Shown here one piece after another: positions 44,126 to 53,893 of a DNA stretch of 64,000 nucleotides. A program made the position numbers and the translations under genes. Position 1 is the stretch's first letter. Every line of letters begins with the position of its first letter. The DNA is from Blastomussa wellsi (Eukaryota > Cnidaria > Anthozoa > Scleractinia > Plerogyridae): assembly GCA_947652115.1 (NCBI GenBank), contig OX393570.1, positions 15,210,964-15,274,963 on the forward strand, written 5' to 3'. The notes under the pieces are model-generated. The model was not told the DNA's origin. It saw nothing but the letters and a program-made list of their open reading frames with translations, and did no database searches.

Positions 44126-44959
44126 AGTGATTATCATAGCTTTCAGCAATGAAGATTATTTATACAGAAAAATGAGATTAAGTCAGCCATAGTGAGAAAC
44201 AAAACAAAGCAAGAAAAAAACTAAGTCTTTTGCCTGGAAAATATTCGCGCTTTTAAAAGGGGCTAAGGAAAAAAGTGAGGAAAAAACTAAGTCTTTTGGC
44301 GGGAAAATTCTTGCACTGTGCAATGGATTTGTCCCTTCAAAAGTCGAAGTATATGTTTGATTTCTGACTAGACTCTGTTCAATCTCGCAGAATTTTTTTT
44401 CTTTTCGGCAACCCTACATAGACAAAATATAGTGCTAGAGATAGCCTACATTTTGACTAGTTTCCAGGCCCCTTTTAAAAGCGCGATTTTTTTCGTTCCT
44501 TTGTACTTTTAATAAAGTCAAAAACAATAATTAAAAGACAATTGAAACTTCAAAGTGTTTATTTCTTGTTGTTTTTATTTACAAGACAAACTTTAATCAA
44601 TCGACATTAACAATGCGTACTTATTTAATGTAATTAAATGCAATTTAATGGAGTTAACAACAAAGAGCGCTTGCGTTCCCTTGGAGTCAGCGGTGTCAGC
44701 ACGTATGCGCATGCGTCAATGCCATGTGCTTTCAGCTTGTAGCGTAGCATTCCAGGGGGCGTTCCGTTTAGCGTTCCATCTTGGCGTAGCGTGGCAGCTC
44801 GATGCCCTGGCAGTTCTTTTCCCACCCCTTCCCTCCCTCTTTCCACTGTTCCATCAGTGTGACGGGTGCCTGTTCCCCTTACTGCGTGGGGGCTCATGGC
44901 TGGGTTGCCAGGATTTGCCAGCCATGGGAGCAGTCTTCATCTAGGAGCTGGCTGCCAAT

Positions 44960-44997
<38 letters not shown>

Positions 44998-46963
44998 TTT
45001 TGTAGCGATGCAGTTGTTAACAATGCTCAACCACAAGCAGTGTTTACATGCTTGAATTACTCTAGAATTATCAAAGACTGCAAATCACAATTGTAAAGTC
45101 AATTGCTAAACTACGGCAAACATGAATGAAAACTAACATGAATTCCGGGCTAAATTGTTCAAGAAATCACAGTTGTACAAGTCTTGATAAAGAGTAAAGA
45201 AGATATCGCCAAGTTGAATGCTCTCGCTTTAAAGACACCTTGTAACGATATAACCAACATACACTGATAAACTGGTAATCATTTTGAAAAAAGTGGAAGC
45301 TTGGCACAAAAGACAGTGTCCGCATAAGAAGAATAAGATGACAAATAATTCCCGTTAAATTCTGTTTCTGAAGTGTTCAGGGTAAACCAAAAGATTTTAC
45401 TGATCATGTTCGAGAGATGTAAATTTGCTTTACATCCATCAAACTTGACAAGTAAAATCCTAAGTTAACGGGCTGAACATTTCAGAAATAGAACTCGACG
45501 TGGATTATTTGACATCAAATTCCTACACAAATACTGTTTCGCACCATGTTTGCACAACATTCCAAATGGCGAAACAACCTGCAAAGTCTTCCTAAGAGAT
45601 TTGCTGTATAAAGTTTGACTTGACCGACCAGAATTTGGATAACAAGTATTAAATTACGAGATGGATGGCGAGGCCGTCGTAAATTCAGGGAAAAGCTATT
45701 ATCTTTAGCTAACTAATCCTTGATGCACGGCTTTTAAGATGTTCTGTCATGTGATTACCTCTTGAAGTACCAGACTATCTTGTCGTGTGTGTTCGTCTTA
45801 AAGAATTCTTGTCTTCATTTGTCTTCGCTGTCCTGGATTATGACCCACATCAGTCAGCAGTGTTGAAAGACACTGGAATAGAACACAAATGTATATGTTA
45901 AACTGAATGAAAGAACTTTCAAACGATTTTAGTTTAACACTGACACTATAAGCTGCCTAAATTTATAGTGAATCGCGAAAACAATTTTGGTCGAGGCGGA
46001 ACACCAAAGAAACTTAAAACCGAAACTACAATGGGGGGGGGGAGGTCCTACAATTATATCAATATACAAATACACAGCTTGAATCATCAAGTTTCAATAT
46101 ATTTTAGCAGTTGTCGGGAATTGAAAATAAGAACGAACTGCACATGTATTCTAATTCGAATACTAAAGACACCAGTTACATTAACCCTAACTCAGAAAAA
46201 CGTGTTTACGCTTTGTTTTCATGTACACTTGCCAACAAGTCGAGCTCTCAGAGCGAAAGACGAATGAGAAGGGAACGACTTTGAGAAAGTTTATGTTTTC
46301 ATGTTAACGCCTTCGATCTTGAAAAAAAAAATTCTCAATTTTTATTGGTTCTGCGCTCGCCTATTTGTCGCGTGATTTCATTATTGTTTTTTGTTTTATA
46401 AAGAGAATATTCAATAATCGTATAAAATAACCCAAACTATTTCGGACTCGTTTCATAACGCTATTCAGTTCATTGCTAAAGCTATCGATAAACGATTACC
46501 ACTGACGCATTAGATAAAGATGAAAATTTGCTATGACTAGTGTTATATTGGCATCGGAGTTACCATAGCAACGTAATGACGTCATAAAGTGTTTCACGTC
46601 TGTCCGTATTCCTCGGCACTAGGATATTTTTTGGAAATCGCTCAACAGAGCTTGTACCTTCCATAGTTGCCTTGATGTTGGCAAATTTTGAACAAATTGT
46701 ATGACAGCGTTATTTAAATTTTTGAGGATGAAGTTTTGGGGGATATAAATACAGTAAAAACAACTTTCGGCATATAAATTGGGTAATATCTCAAGAACAC
46801 GATGCGTTTTGGGAATGCTGTTTCATCTCATAGTAGCTAGTTTGATTTAATTTGAAATTTTGTGTAAAAAAGTGACGGCATTGCTTGGGCCGATTGGGAG
46901 AAAATGGGATTTGATGAGCATGCGTTCAGGTGGTCTCATTGCAATTTTTGTATTTATTTGGTC
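44126..46963. other. Intergenic; one foldback, no gene recognised
   Basis: AAAAACTAAGTCTTTTG occurs twice (about 44215 and 44284) with an inverse CCCCTTTTAAAAGCGCG at about 44472. A 140-bp foldback lies at 45356-45495 (TTCTGTTTCTGAAGTGTTCA and its inverse). GC-richer stretch 44650-45000 has a - strand frame with no domain. G-run at 46032. Confidence 0.35.
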
Positions 46964-46966
46964 TAA

Positions 46967-48412
46967 AGGCGGTGTTACACGGGACAACTTGCAACGTCGA
47001 TTTTTCGCGCAACACCGCGTCAACTTTTCATGGTATGTTACACGAGTCAATTTTTTGCGTAAAGGCGGTGTTACACGGGACAACTTGCAACGTCGATTTT
47101 TAGCGCAACAATGTTTCGCGAAAAATCGAACACCGTGTAACATGGTGCCGTGGACGATTTTTTGCACAACATTTGACTCGGCAACACGTTGCGAGTTTTT
47201 GATTTGGGTTCAAAAACTCGCAACGCAAGATGACGAATATTTAGCAAATCGGCTCGTGTAACAGGCTTGCCGTCGAAAAATTTTTCGCGCAACATCTTCC
47301 CAGAATTCTGTTCACTTCTCGTACGTCTCCATGGAGACGTTTACAAGCCGGCTAATTAGCCAGGAATGTCAACAGACAAAATGGCGACCGGTCATGAAAA
47401 TGATCTCGACGAGGTTCAGTTAACTGGAGTTTCCGAAAGTACTAAACTAAGCGATACCCAAAAGAATGAGACTAGCAACTGAAATGAAAAAAAAGAAGTG
47501 TCTGTGGGGCAACGAAAAGTATTCAAAAGATGAAAAACAGGCAGCATTGGTGGATTTGGAGGAGGCGTTTAACTTACAGTACACCTCGACAGAACTGATG
47601 TCCGTGTGGAAAAGCCTTCGTGCCTCGATGTTGAGGGAAGTAAAAAAGCAGAGGAAGGAGCCAGGAGTCAAGTCTGTCTGGAAATTTTATGAGGCTATGC
47701 TTTTCCTCAAACCAGCCCTAGACAAGGCCTGTGAAAAGGCTGAGGAATGGTCTGATGAGGAAAAGCGTATCCTGATAAATTTCTACAACCGAAACCACGA
47801 GTTGTGGAACCACAGACTGAGGGACTATCACGACAGAACGAGGAGAGAAGTGCTTCTGAAAAAGTTGAAAGAAGAGCTAAACAACAAGTTTCCAGAAAAG
47901 GAGATTGTGGCCACTTGGAACAATTTGAAAACTTATTACGAGCGCGAACGACTACGGGAGAAAGGAAGCAAACCCTCTGGGACTGGCACCTCACAAGTAA
48001 GTTTTTGTATAGAATAGAGTATCAATTGAACAATTTTGCCATTTCATTACATGTAATTCGGTCAACTAAATAAACGTTTTGGTAGTTGTGAGTTTCAGGC
48101 TTTGTAAAATTTCGAATATAGATAGCAGTCAACACGTCAAGATACCAAACTTTAAGTTTTGAAAAATTCAGTGCAGGGACAAGAGGACCCTATGTGTATT
48201 TAGACTTTTTTTACACATTTTTTCAAAGGTCTATCACTCGTCCTGGAAGTTTTTCCATGAAATGAGCTTTGTAGCAGATGGCAGCACAGAGCCAGACCAC
48301 CCAAGAACGACTCTAGATATAATTGCCATGTCACCGTCAACAGCTGATGATTGTACTGACTCCCCTGCAGCCACAAACAGCCAGCAGCAAGTTGTCCCGT
48401 GTAACACCGCCT
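46967..48412 (+). mobile_element. PIF/Harbinger-like element with TAA target duplication, carrying a MADF gene
   Basis: TIR AAGGCGGTGTTACACGGGAC at 46967 and inverted at 48412. TAA lies immediately outside both (46964-46966, 48413-48415), which fits the TWA target of PIF/Harbinger. A second copy of the left TIR, also preceded by TAA, lies at 47063. No DDE transposase frame is present, so mobility would need one in trans. The MADF/Myb-like gene inside corresponds to the DNA-binding partner protein that autonomous Harbingers encode. Confidence 0.8.
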
Positions 48413-48420
48413 TAAAGTAG
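47466..48420 (+). CDS. MADF-domain (Myb/SANT-like) protein, two exons, inside the Harbinger-like element
   Basis: Exon 1 is 47466-47996, exon 2 is 48229-48420 (donor CAA|GTAAGT, acceptor TTTTTTCAAAG, phase 0). Total 240 aa. The first MADF-like unit is at about residues 15-85 (WGNEKYSKDEKQAALVDLEE ... SVWKFYEAMLFL). The second is at about 95-190 (WSDEEKRILINFYNRNHELW ... PEKEIVATWNNLKTYYERE), closed across the intron by SSWKFFHEMSFV, parallel to the first unit. A short Ser/Thr/Pro-rich tail follows. The last codons are read through the right TIR, and the stop (48418) is in the flanking minisatellite. MADF domains bind DNA; the likely role is target or TIR recognition. Start chosen as the first ATG of the frame; an ATG at 47382 is a short upstream frame. 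Confidence 0.75.
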
Positions 48421-49100
48421 GGCACGTGAGGACTAGCGTAAAGAAGACTTCCCTCCCCGTAAGTGCCGTCCCGTGGCTGGCTAGGAAAAGCTTATGTTAA
48501 TACGTTTCTTTTAGTAAAGTAGGGCACGTGAGGACTAGCGTAAAGAAGACTTCCCTCCCCGTAAGTGCCGCCCCGTCGCTGGCTCGGGAAAGTTTATGTT
48601 AATACGTTTCTTTTAGTAAAGTAGGGCACGTGAGGACTAGCGTAAAGAAGACTTCCCTCCCCGTAAGTGCCGCCCCGTCGCTGGCTCGGGAAAGTTTATG
48701 TTAATAAGATTCTTTTAGTAAAGTAGGGCAAGTGACGACTAGCGTAAAGAAGACTTCCCTCCTCGTAAGTGCCGTCCGTGGCTGGCTCGGGAAAGTTTAT
48801 GTTAATAAGATTCTTTTAGTAAAGTAGGGCAAGTGACGCCTAGCGTAAAGAAGACGTGCCTCCCCATAAGTGCCGTCCCGTGGCTGGCTCGGGAACGTTT
48901 GTGTTAATAAGGTTCTTTTAGTAAAGTTGGGCAAGTGCCGCGGAGATGGCCGAAAATATTATTATGTTCATTGATATGACTTTCAATGGACCTTTGTTGT
49001 AAATTGTATTTCTTGTCAGCGCTGCATGTCCCATCCCTGGCGTCCCATGGATGACTTGGGAACGTTTTTGTAAACAGCGTTTTTATAGTAAATGGTTTGA
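48417..49100. repeat. 102-bp tandem repeat, five units plus decayed ones
   Basis: Units start at 48417, 48519, 48621, 48723, 48824 and 48926 (steps 102, 102, 102, 101, 102) with GTAGGGCACGTGAGGACTAG and end TTCTTTTAGTAAA. From 48926 the unit is diverged but still recognisable (GGGAACGTTT..TTTTATAGTAAA) to about 49097. The array begins exactly at the Harbinger element's right target site. Confidence 0.9.
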
Positions 49101-49385
49101 ACCCAGGAGTATCAGTAGTTCGTATAGTGTGATCGTCCGGGTGAGAGTAGTTCTGAAAAGAACTGTTGTTGGTGACTGACGTTATTTTTTTACAACCTGT
49201 GCGGAAGTCATCTTCAGAGTCAAGTGAAAAGGTTGTTCTCAGTCGATGATGTTATAAGTCTGGTCCGTTGAAGCTGATTGGTCAGTTTCGCCGTGATGTT
49301 ATCGGCTGTAAGACTCGTTCTAAGTTGGTCAACAGTAATTTGTCAGTTTCGATCCGTCTATCGCCGCCACTCGCGCGCTGTCCCC
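49101..49385. other. Unique sequence between two arrays
   Basis: No gene or repeat recognised. Confidence 0.35.
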
Positions 49386-49982
49386 GAACGGAAGTAAACG
49401 GAGGTGAACAGAGGTAAACGGAGGTGAACGAAGGTATAAGGGGGTGAACGGAGGTAAACGGAGGTAAACGGAGGTAAACGAAGGCGAGCGGAGGTAAACG
49501 GAGTTGAACGGAGGTAAACGGAGGTAAACGGAGGTGAACGGAGATAAACGCAGGTGAGCGGAGGTAAAAGGAGGTGAACGGAGGTAAACGCAGGTGAACG
49601 GAGGTAAACGGGGGTGAACTGAGCTAAACGCTGGTGAACGGAGGTAAACGGGGATTAAAGGAGGTAAACGCAGGTGAACGGAGGTAAGCGGAGTTGAACG
49701 GAGGCAAAGGCAGGTGAACGGAGGTAAACGCAGGTGAACGGAGGTCAACGAAAACGAACGGAGGTAAACGGAGTTGAACGGAGGTTAACGGAGGTAAACG
49801 GTGATAAACGCAGGTGAACGGAGGTAAACGGGGTGAAAGGAGGTAAACGCAGGTGATACGGAGGTAAGCGAAGGCGAACGGAGGTGAACGGAGTTGAGTG
49901 GAGGCAAGGGCAGGTGAACGGAGGTAAACGCAGGTGATCGGAGGTGAACGAAGGTGAACGGAGGTCAATGGTAGGTCAAGTA
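49386..49982. repeat. 10-bp minisatellite GGAGGTAAAC / GGAGGTGAAC
   Basis: About 60 units of a 10-base motif (consensus ACGGAGGT(A/G)A) with A/G alternation at one site. Because 10 is not a multiple of 3, all three - strand frames give the same decapeptide-like pattern (VYLRSPPFTS) and long stop-free ORFs, which are not evidence of coding. Confidence 0.9.
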
Positions 49983-50710
49983 AATGGAGGAAGGTACGAT
50001 GTTCATACACATAGTGAAGTACAGTTTATGTGAATTACACAAACTAGTTGACAAGGCGACTTATGGCATTCCGCCATGAAGTACATACCGGATACCCGCC
50101 TCGCTGTTTCTGACCGGATTCTGACCGTGTGAAACTGGAACCAAAATTCGTCCGCGTGGAAAAATGGCGATTGTTTTGATACATTTACGGTAACCACATT
50201 TACATCCAGCGAGCGAGAAGAGGAGATTGATTAGACTTTATACATTGATTGTGGAGTAAAGTTTTGACATGCTACAGTTATGTGGTGGGTTCTCACGTTA
50301 TTTGGATATAAAGAAAGGCAAGAATGGTGTTCTGTGGTTTGCTTTATAGCATGAGGTTTGGAGCTCCACTGCGGGGATCGAACCAGTTACTGGTGAGTAA
50401 AAGCTTACATGTAGATTTAAGCGTTAAATATTTCACAAAACTGTAATTCGACTAAATAAATGACTCTTTGAACTAAAGCTGTACTTATGAAAGGCAATAA
50501 TTACCTAAATATATAAAGTATATTAAGCCGAAAAAGATGAGAACTGATATGGACGCACAAATATCGAATTGTTAACACGCGCTCACAAAATGCTTCGAAA
50601 ACTGTCAAATTCGAAAGGGAAAACGATCTGTACAGCTCTAGACACTAATTCAAGCCAATGCACGCTGGGTCAGCTGCAAGCATAAACGAGGAATTTCTAA
50701 CTTGCATGTA
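49983..50710. other. Intergenic, no feature recognised
   Basis: AT-rich after 50200, with nothing supportable. Confidence 0.35.
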
Positions 50711-52541
50711 CTAGGGGACCGTTCATTATTTATGGAAGAGGGGATGGGCGAGAAATTGGGGGGGGGGGGGAATTGAAATTTTAGCCGCTGCAAAAAGGGG
50801 GTCCTGGGTTAATTTATTTTTTATGGAAGGGAACCTCAAAATTTTAAAGCGATAATGTCTTTAAAATAAATTAAAACAATAACGTAATCGCGTTGAAGTC
50901 CTGATTTTTTCACAGGCTTCTTTTGTAATTGCTTATTGGAAATTCACTGTGATGATCATTCTTCACTTTCATCTACATCTGCGGTTAAAGTATGAATTAT
51001 TTCATATACTTCACATCGAAATTATCTATATTTTCATTTTCTGTTTGTTGGTTTATTCCTCATCCAATATTTACATTTTAAGGTGGAGGAGTATTGAAAT
51101 GCTTCCCTTATAAAATATTAGGACCTGAAAAAAATTTAGTTTACGAAAAGGGGATATTGAAAAATAAAGGAAAATTTGTTATATTCTCACCCATCCCCAC
51201 TTCCTTAAAAGGAACCTTGGCTCTTGAAACAAGTTGACGTTAAGTTGTCTAAAATTGTGTCTAAATTACAAACTTTGCCTGTGAGGGAGATTTAACATTT
51301 CATACTCATAAAATGAGAAAAAGATTATCGCTTTTAAATTTCCCGCGTGCCGCCATCTTGGATTTTATGATGTCAGTGCGTTGTCCCATTTTTTCACACA
51401 AAAGAACCTCTCATTAATAACAATAAGGACAATGCAGTGATGTCATAAAATCCAATATGGCGGCTCACAGGAATTTTCAAAGCATTAATGACCTATAATC
51501 TTTTCCGTTTTTTTATCATTATGAAAAGTTGTCTCCCTTGCAGTGCTGTCAATAAGGGCCGGTAGCCGGCCGAAACAGCCGGTTACTGACCAATCTTTGG
51601 CCGGCTACTTTAGTCTCATTTTACTGTTAATTTTGGTAAGAAACTTAAAATAAGGAAAAAATCCCACAAAAATAATTGTGCCACAACTGCCTCAAACGTT
51701 TGAGTCGAAATAAAGACGCATTTCAGGAGTTTTAAACGTGTTTACCTTTCCCGTGTCGATGGAAGTTGATCGAAGGATCATGGAAGGCCTGCAACATTTT
51801 CACAGAACAGGATCCAGCAAGAAACCAGCTCAAAATAATGAAAAGATCCCGCAAAAATAATTGCAAAACATCGGGATCAAGTATCTGAGCCTAAGAAAAG
51901 GCACATTTCTGGAGTTTTAAACGTATTAACCTTTCGGTGGAAGCGGTGAAAAGTCGAAGCAGATCGACGGCAGATCGAAGAGTCGTGGAACGCCTGGGAC
52001 ATTTTCACAAGACTAGAACCCAGACTTTCGCATATGCCAAAATGGCGTCCGCGCCAAAGAAACCGAGGCAGACATTGCTGAGCTCGTTTTTTCACTCTCC
52101 ATGGAGTGAACAAAGCAAAGGTACGGCCCTTTTTATTCATTTTCGCATTCATTACAAGCATAATGTAAAACCTTTGTATTTCTGTGATTTTAACGCTTGA
52201 AATCATGATATGCATAAAGCACACTTACAGGTTTCTTTGCTCTTTTCTAAAAGCCAGTGATTGAGATTTTGAGGAAAAGAACGGTTGTAATAAACATAAA
52301 ACATGGTTAATATAGTCTTAATTTTGGTTGTTCTTTAGGCCCAAATACTGTCAGGAAACCGTTGAAAATAGCATTTCCGAGCATCTAAATTTCAAAATTT
52401 TCGCCGCCGTCTACTTCAAAACTTATTGACAGCACTGCCTTGTCTGGTAAAATTTGTAATTTAGACACTATTTTAGACTACACTCTAAAGTCAACTTGTT
52501 TCAAGAGCCAAGGTTCCCTTTAAATAACGAATGGTCCCTAG
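50711..52541. mobile_element. CTAG-ended TIR element hosting a nested hAT-like element
   Basis: Left CTAGGGGACCGTTCATTATT, right inverse CTAGGGACCATTCGTTATTT. A second inverted pair, AACCTTGGCTCTTGAAACAA, lies at about 51212 and 52491-52515. Without the insertion at 51541-52437 it is about 930 bp. G-run at 50759-50770. Non-coding. Confidence 0.75.
51541..52437 (+). mobile_element. hAT-like element, 897 bp, with a transposase N-terminal exon remnant
   Basis: TIR CAGTGCTGTCAATAAG at 51541 and inverted to 52437. The + strand frame at 51937-52120 includes MASAPKKPRQTLLSSFFHSP, preceding a donor-like AAAG|GTACGG. Such a short basic start followed by SFF is common in first exons of hAT/zinc-finger transposases. 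The remainder of a transposase is absent. Related to the MITE at 525-706. Confidence 0.7.
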
Positions 52542-52599
52542 GCTAAGGGTAAGATTTCCGCACAGCCCCATACATTTATTATGCATGCAGATGTATTAA

Positions 52600-52830
52600 T
52601 TTAACAATTTGTTCATGCTTTAGTGTGCATGACCGAGTTATGGTGCATGCGGGAAATTTGGAGAGGATGAAAGAAGCCTATGAGTTGCTTGAAGCCATAG
52701 CTGAGAGCAACTCTAGCTTCTTGAACTTGCTCTACAAACTTCCCAAGTGCACCACAACTCGATGGTGCTCCGCTAAAAGCACGAACCAATTGTTTTACAA
52801 CATTGCTGGTAGAAATGTACATAAAAAAAC
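52600..52830 (+). pseudogene. hAT-type transposase fragment
   Basis: The + frame reads MVHAGNLERMKEAYELLEAI, then FLNLLYKLPKC and TTTRWCSAKSTNQLF. The TRW-S motif after a helical stretch is typical of hAT transposases. The frame decays after about 52830. Related debris at 7430-7640 on the other strand. Confidence 0.5.
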
Positions 52831-52839
52831 CAGTGTCAG

Positions 52840-53391
52840 AAAAAAATATGGCAAAGCAATTTGCTCATCTAATCAGCATGCTCCATTAAATTATGGAGCA
52901 TGCTTACAGTGTACATGTAGGTAGTCTGTTGGAAATTAGGGGGGAAGAGGGAAAGTGGGGAGGGAGGGGAGGCAAGAATAGAAAATTATACAACAACAAT
53001 TTTATTTCATATTTATTCAACCCAGAGGTAAAATTAAATTTGCCAATGTCAGATTAAATCTCAACTGTAGTCGGACAGAATGTTCTGACAATTTTTGTCA
53101 TCTTCTGGTGCAAACGTCAAATTGAATGTTTTGTGTTAACAACACTTTATTTAGGAATCCTGTAATATGACATTCAACATCATGACCATCAAGTTCTCTT
53201 AGTCAGACACATGCCTTTCACTGGGAGAAAGTCACTTGCAGCCCTACAATGCAAATTTAACAGACGGGCAAAATAGACCAAAAGAACCACAAAATAATCA
53301 TATACTGCTTGATACGATAACATGATAAAGCCCTTGGTGTTTGTTACCTGTGTTAAAGTACGAAAATATGCACAATGTACATTTTTGTGTG
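52840..53391. other. Intergenic, no feature seen
   Basis: G-rich tract at 52938-52975; otherwise nothing. Confidence 0.35.
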
Positions 53392-53505
53392 GGATGCACA
53401 GTGGCCTAACAGTTAGTGTGCTGTACAACTGTATTCGGGTTAGGCCAGAGCGGTCCAGGTGCGAGCCCTGGTCAGCGCATTGTGTTGTGTTCCAGAGGTT
53501 CTTAG
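53392..53505 (+). repeat. SINE family S, 5' part
   Basis: GGGATGCACAGTGGCCTAACAGTTAGTGTGC..GCGCATTGTGTTGTGTTCC corresponds to the head of the 26108 copy with an altered middle. Confidence 0.65.
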
Positions 53506-53712
53506 TAACCGAAAACAGACCTCAGATCCCACTGAGATGGAGGAGTTTTACTCCTCTATCTCAGCGGGAAACACACCAGCTTACAGCATTCCATTGTTAG
53601 TAACACTATCCCTGCCTATGCTCATTTCTGTTCCACTGTATCTGTCAACTTTGTCACAAATGTGTCATAATCCTGAGGCGTGAAAGTTCATTTTGCGTGT
53701 GCTTCTAATTAA

Positions 53713-53893
53713 TGTTATAGTGATCAAGATGTTTATATTCATTATTCAGCCATTGGTCGGAGTAGTTCTATGAGCCCGTGTAATGTACAGCGGTCACATG
53801 GCTTACCATGTGCTCTTATCAATTCAATCTTGTAGTTGTGACCCGCCATCTTGTGTATGTGTTCCTTCTATGAACTCTTCTAACCTGAGAACA
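53713..53893 (+). repeat. 5' LTR of a Ty3/Gypsy element (181 bp)
   Basis: Begins TGTTATAGTGATCAAGATG and ends ..GAGAACA. About 95% identical by eye to 57729-57910, with the first 20 bases more diverged. TATCTGGCGACGAGG follows directly and is the likely primer-binding region. Confidence 0.85.

Noticed and set aside
44634..44944. GC-richer ORFs on both strands
   Set aside because: No domain, splice context or repeat partner that I could support.
49329..50010. Long - strand ORFs rich in PPFTSVYLR
   Set aside because: A product of the 10-bp minisatellite: every frame of that strand reads the same repeat, so openness carries no coding information.
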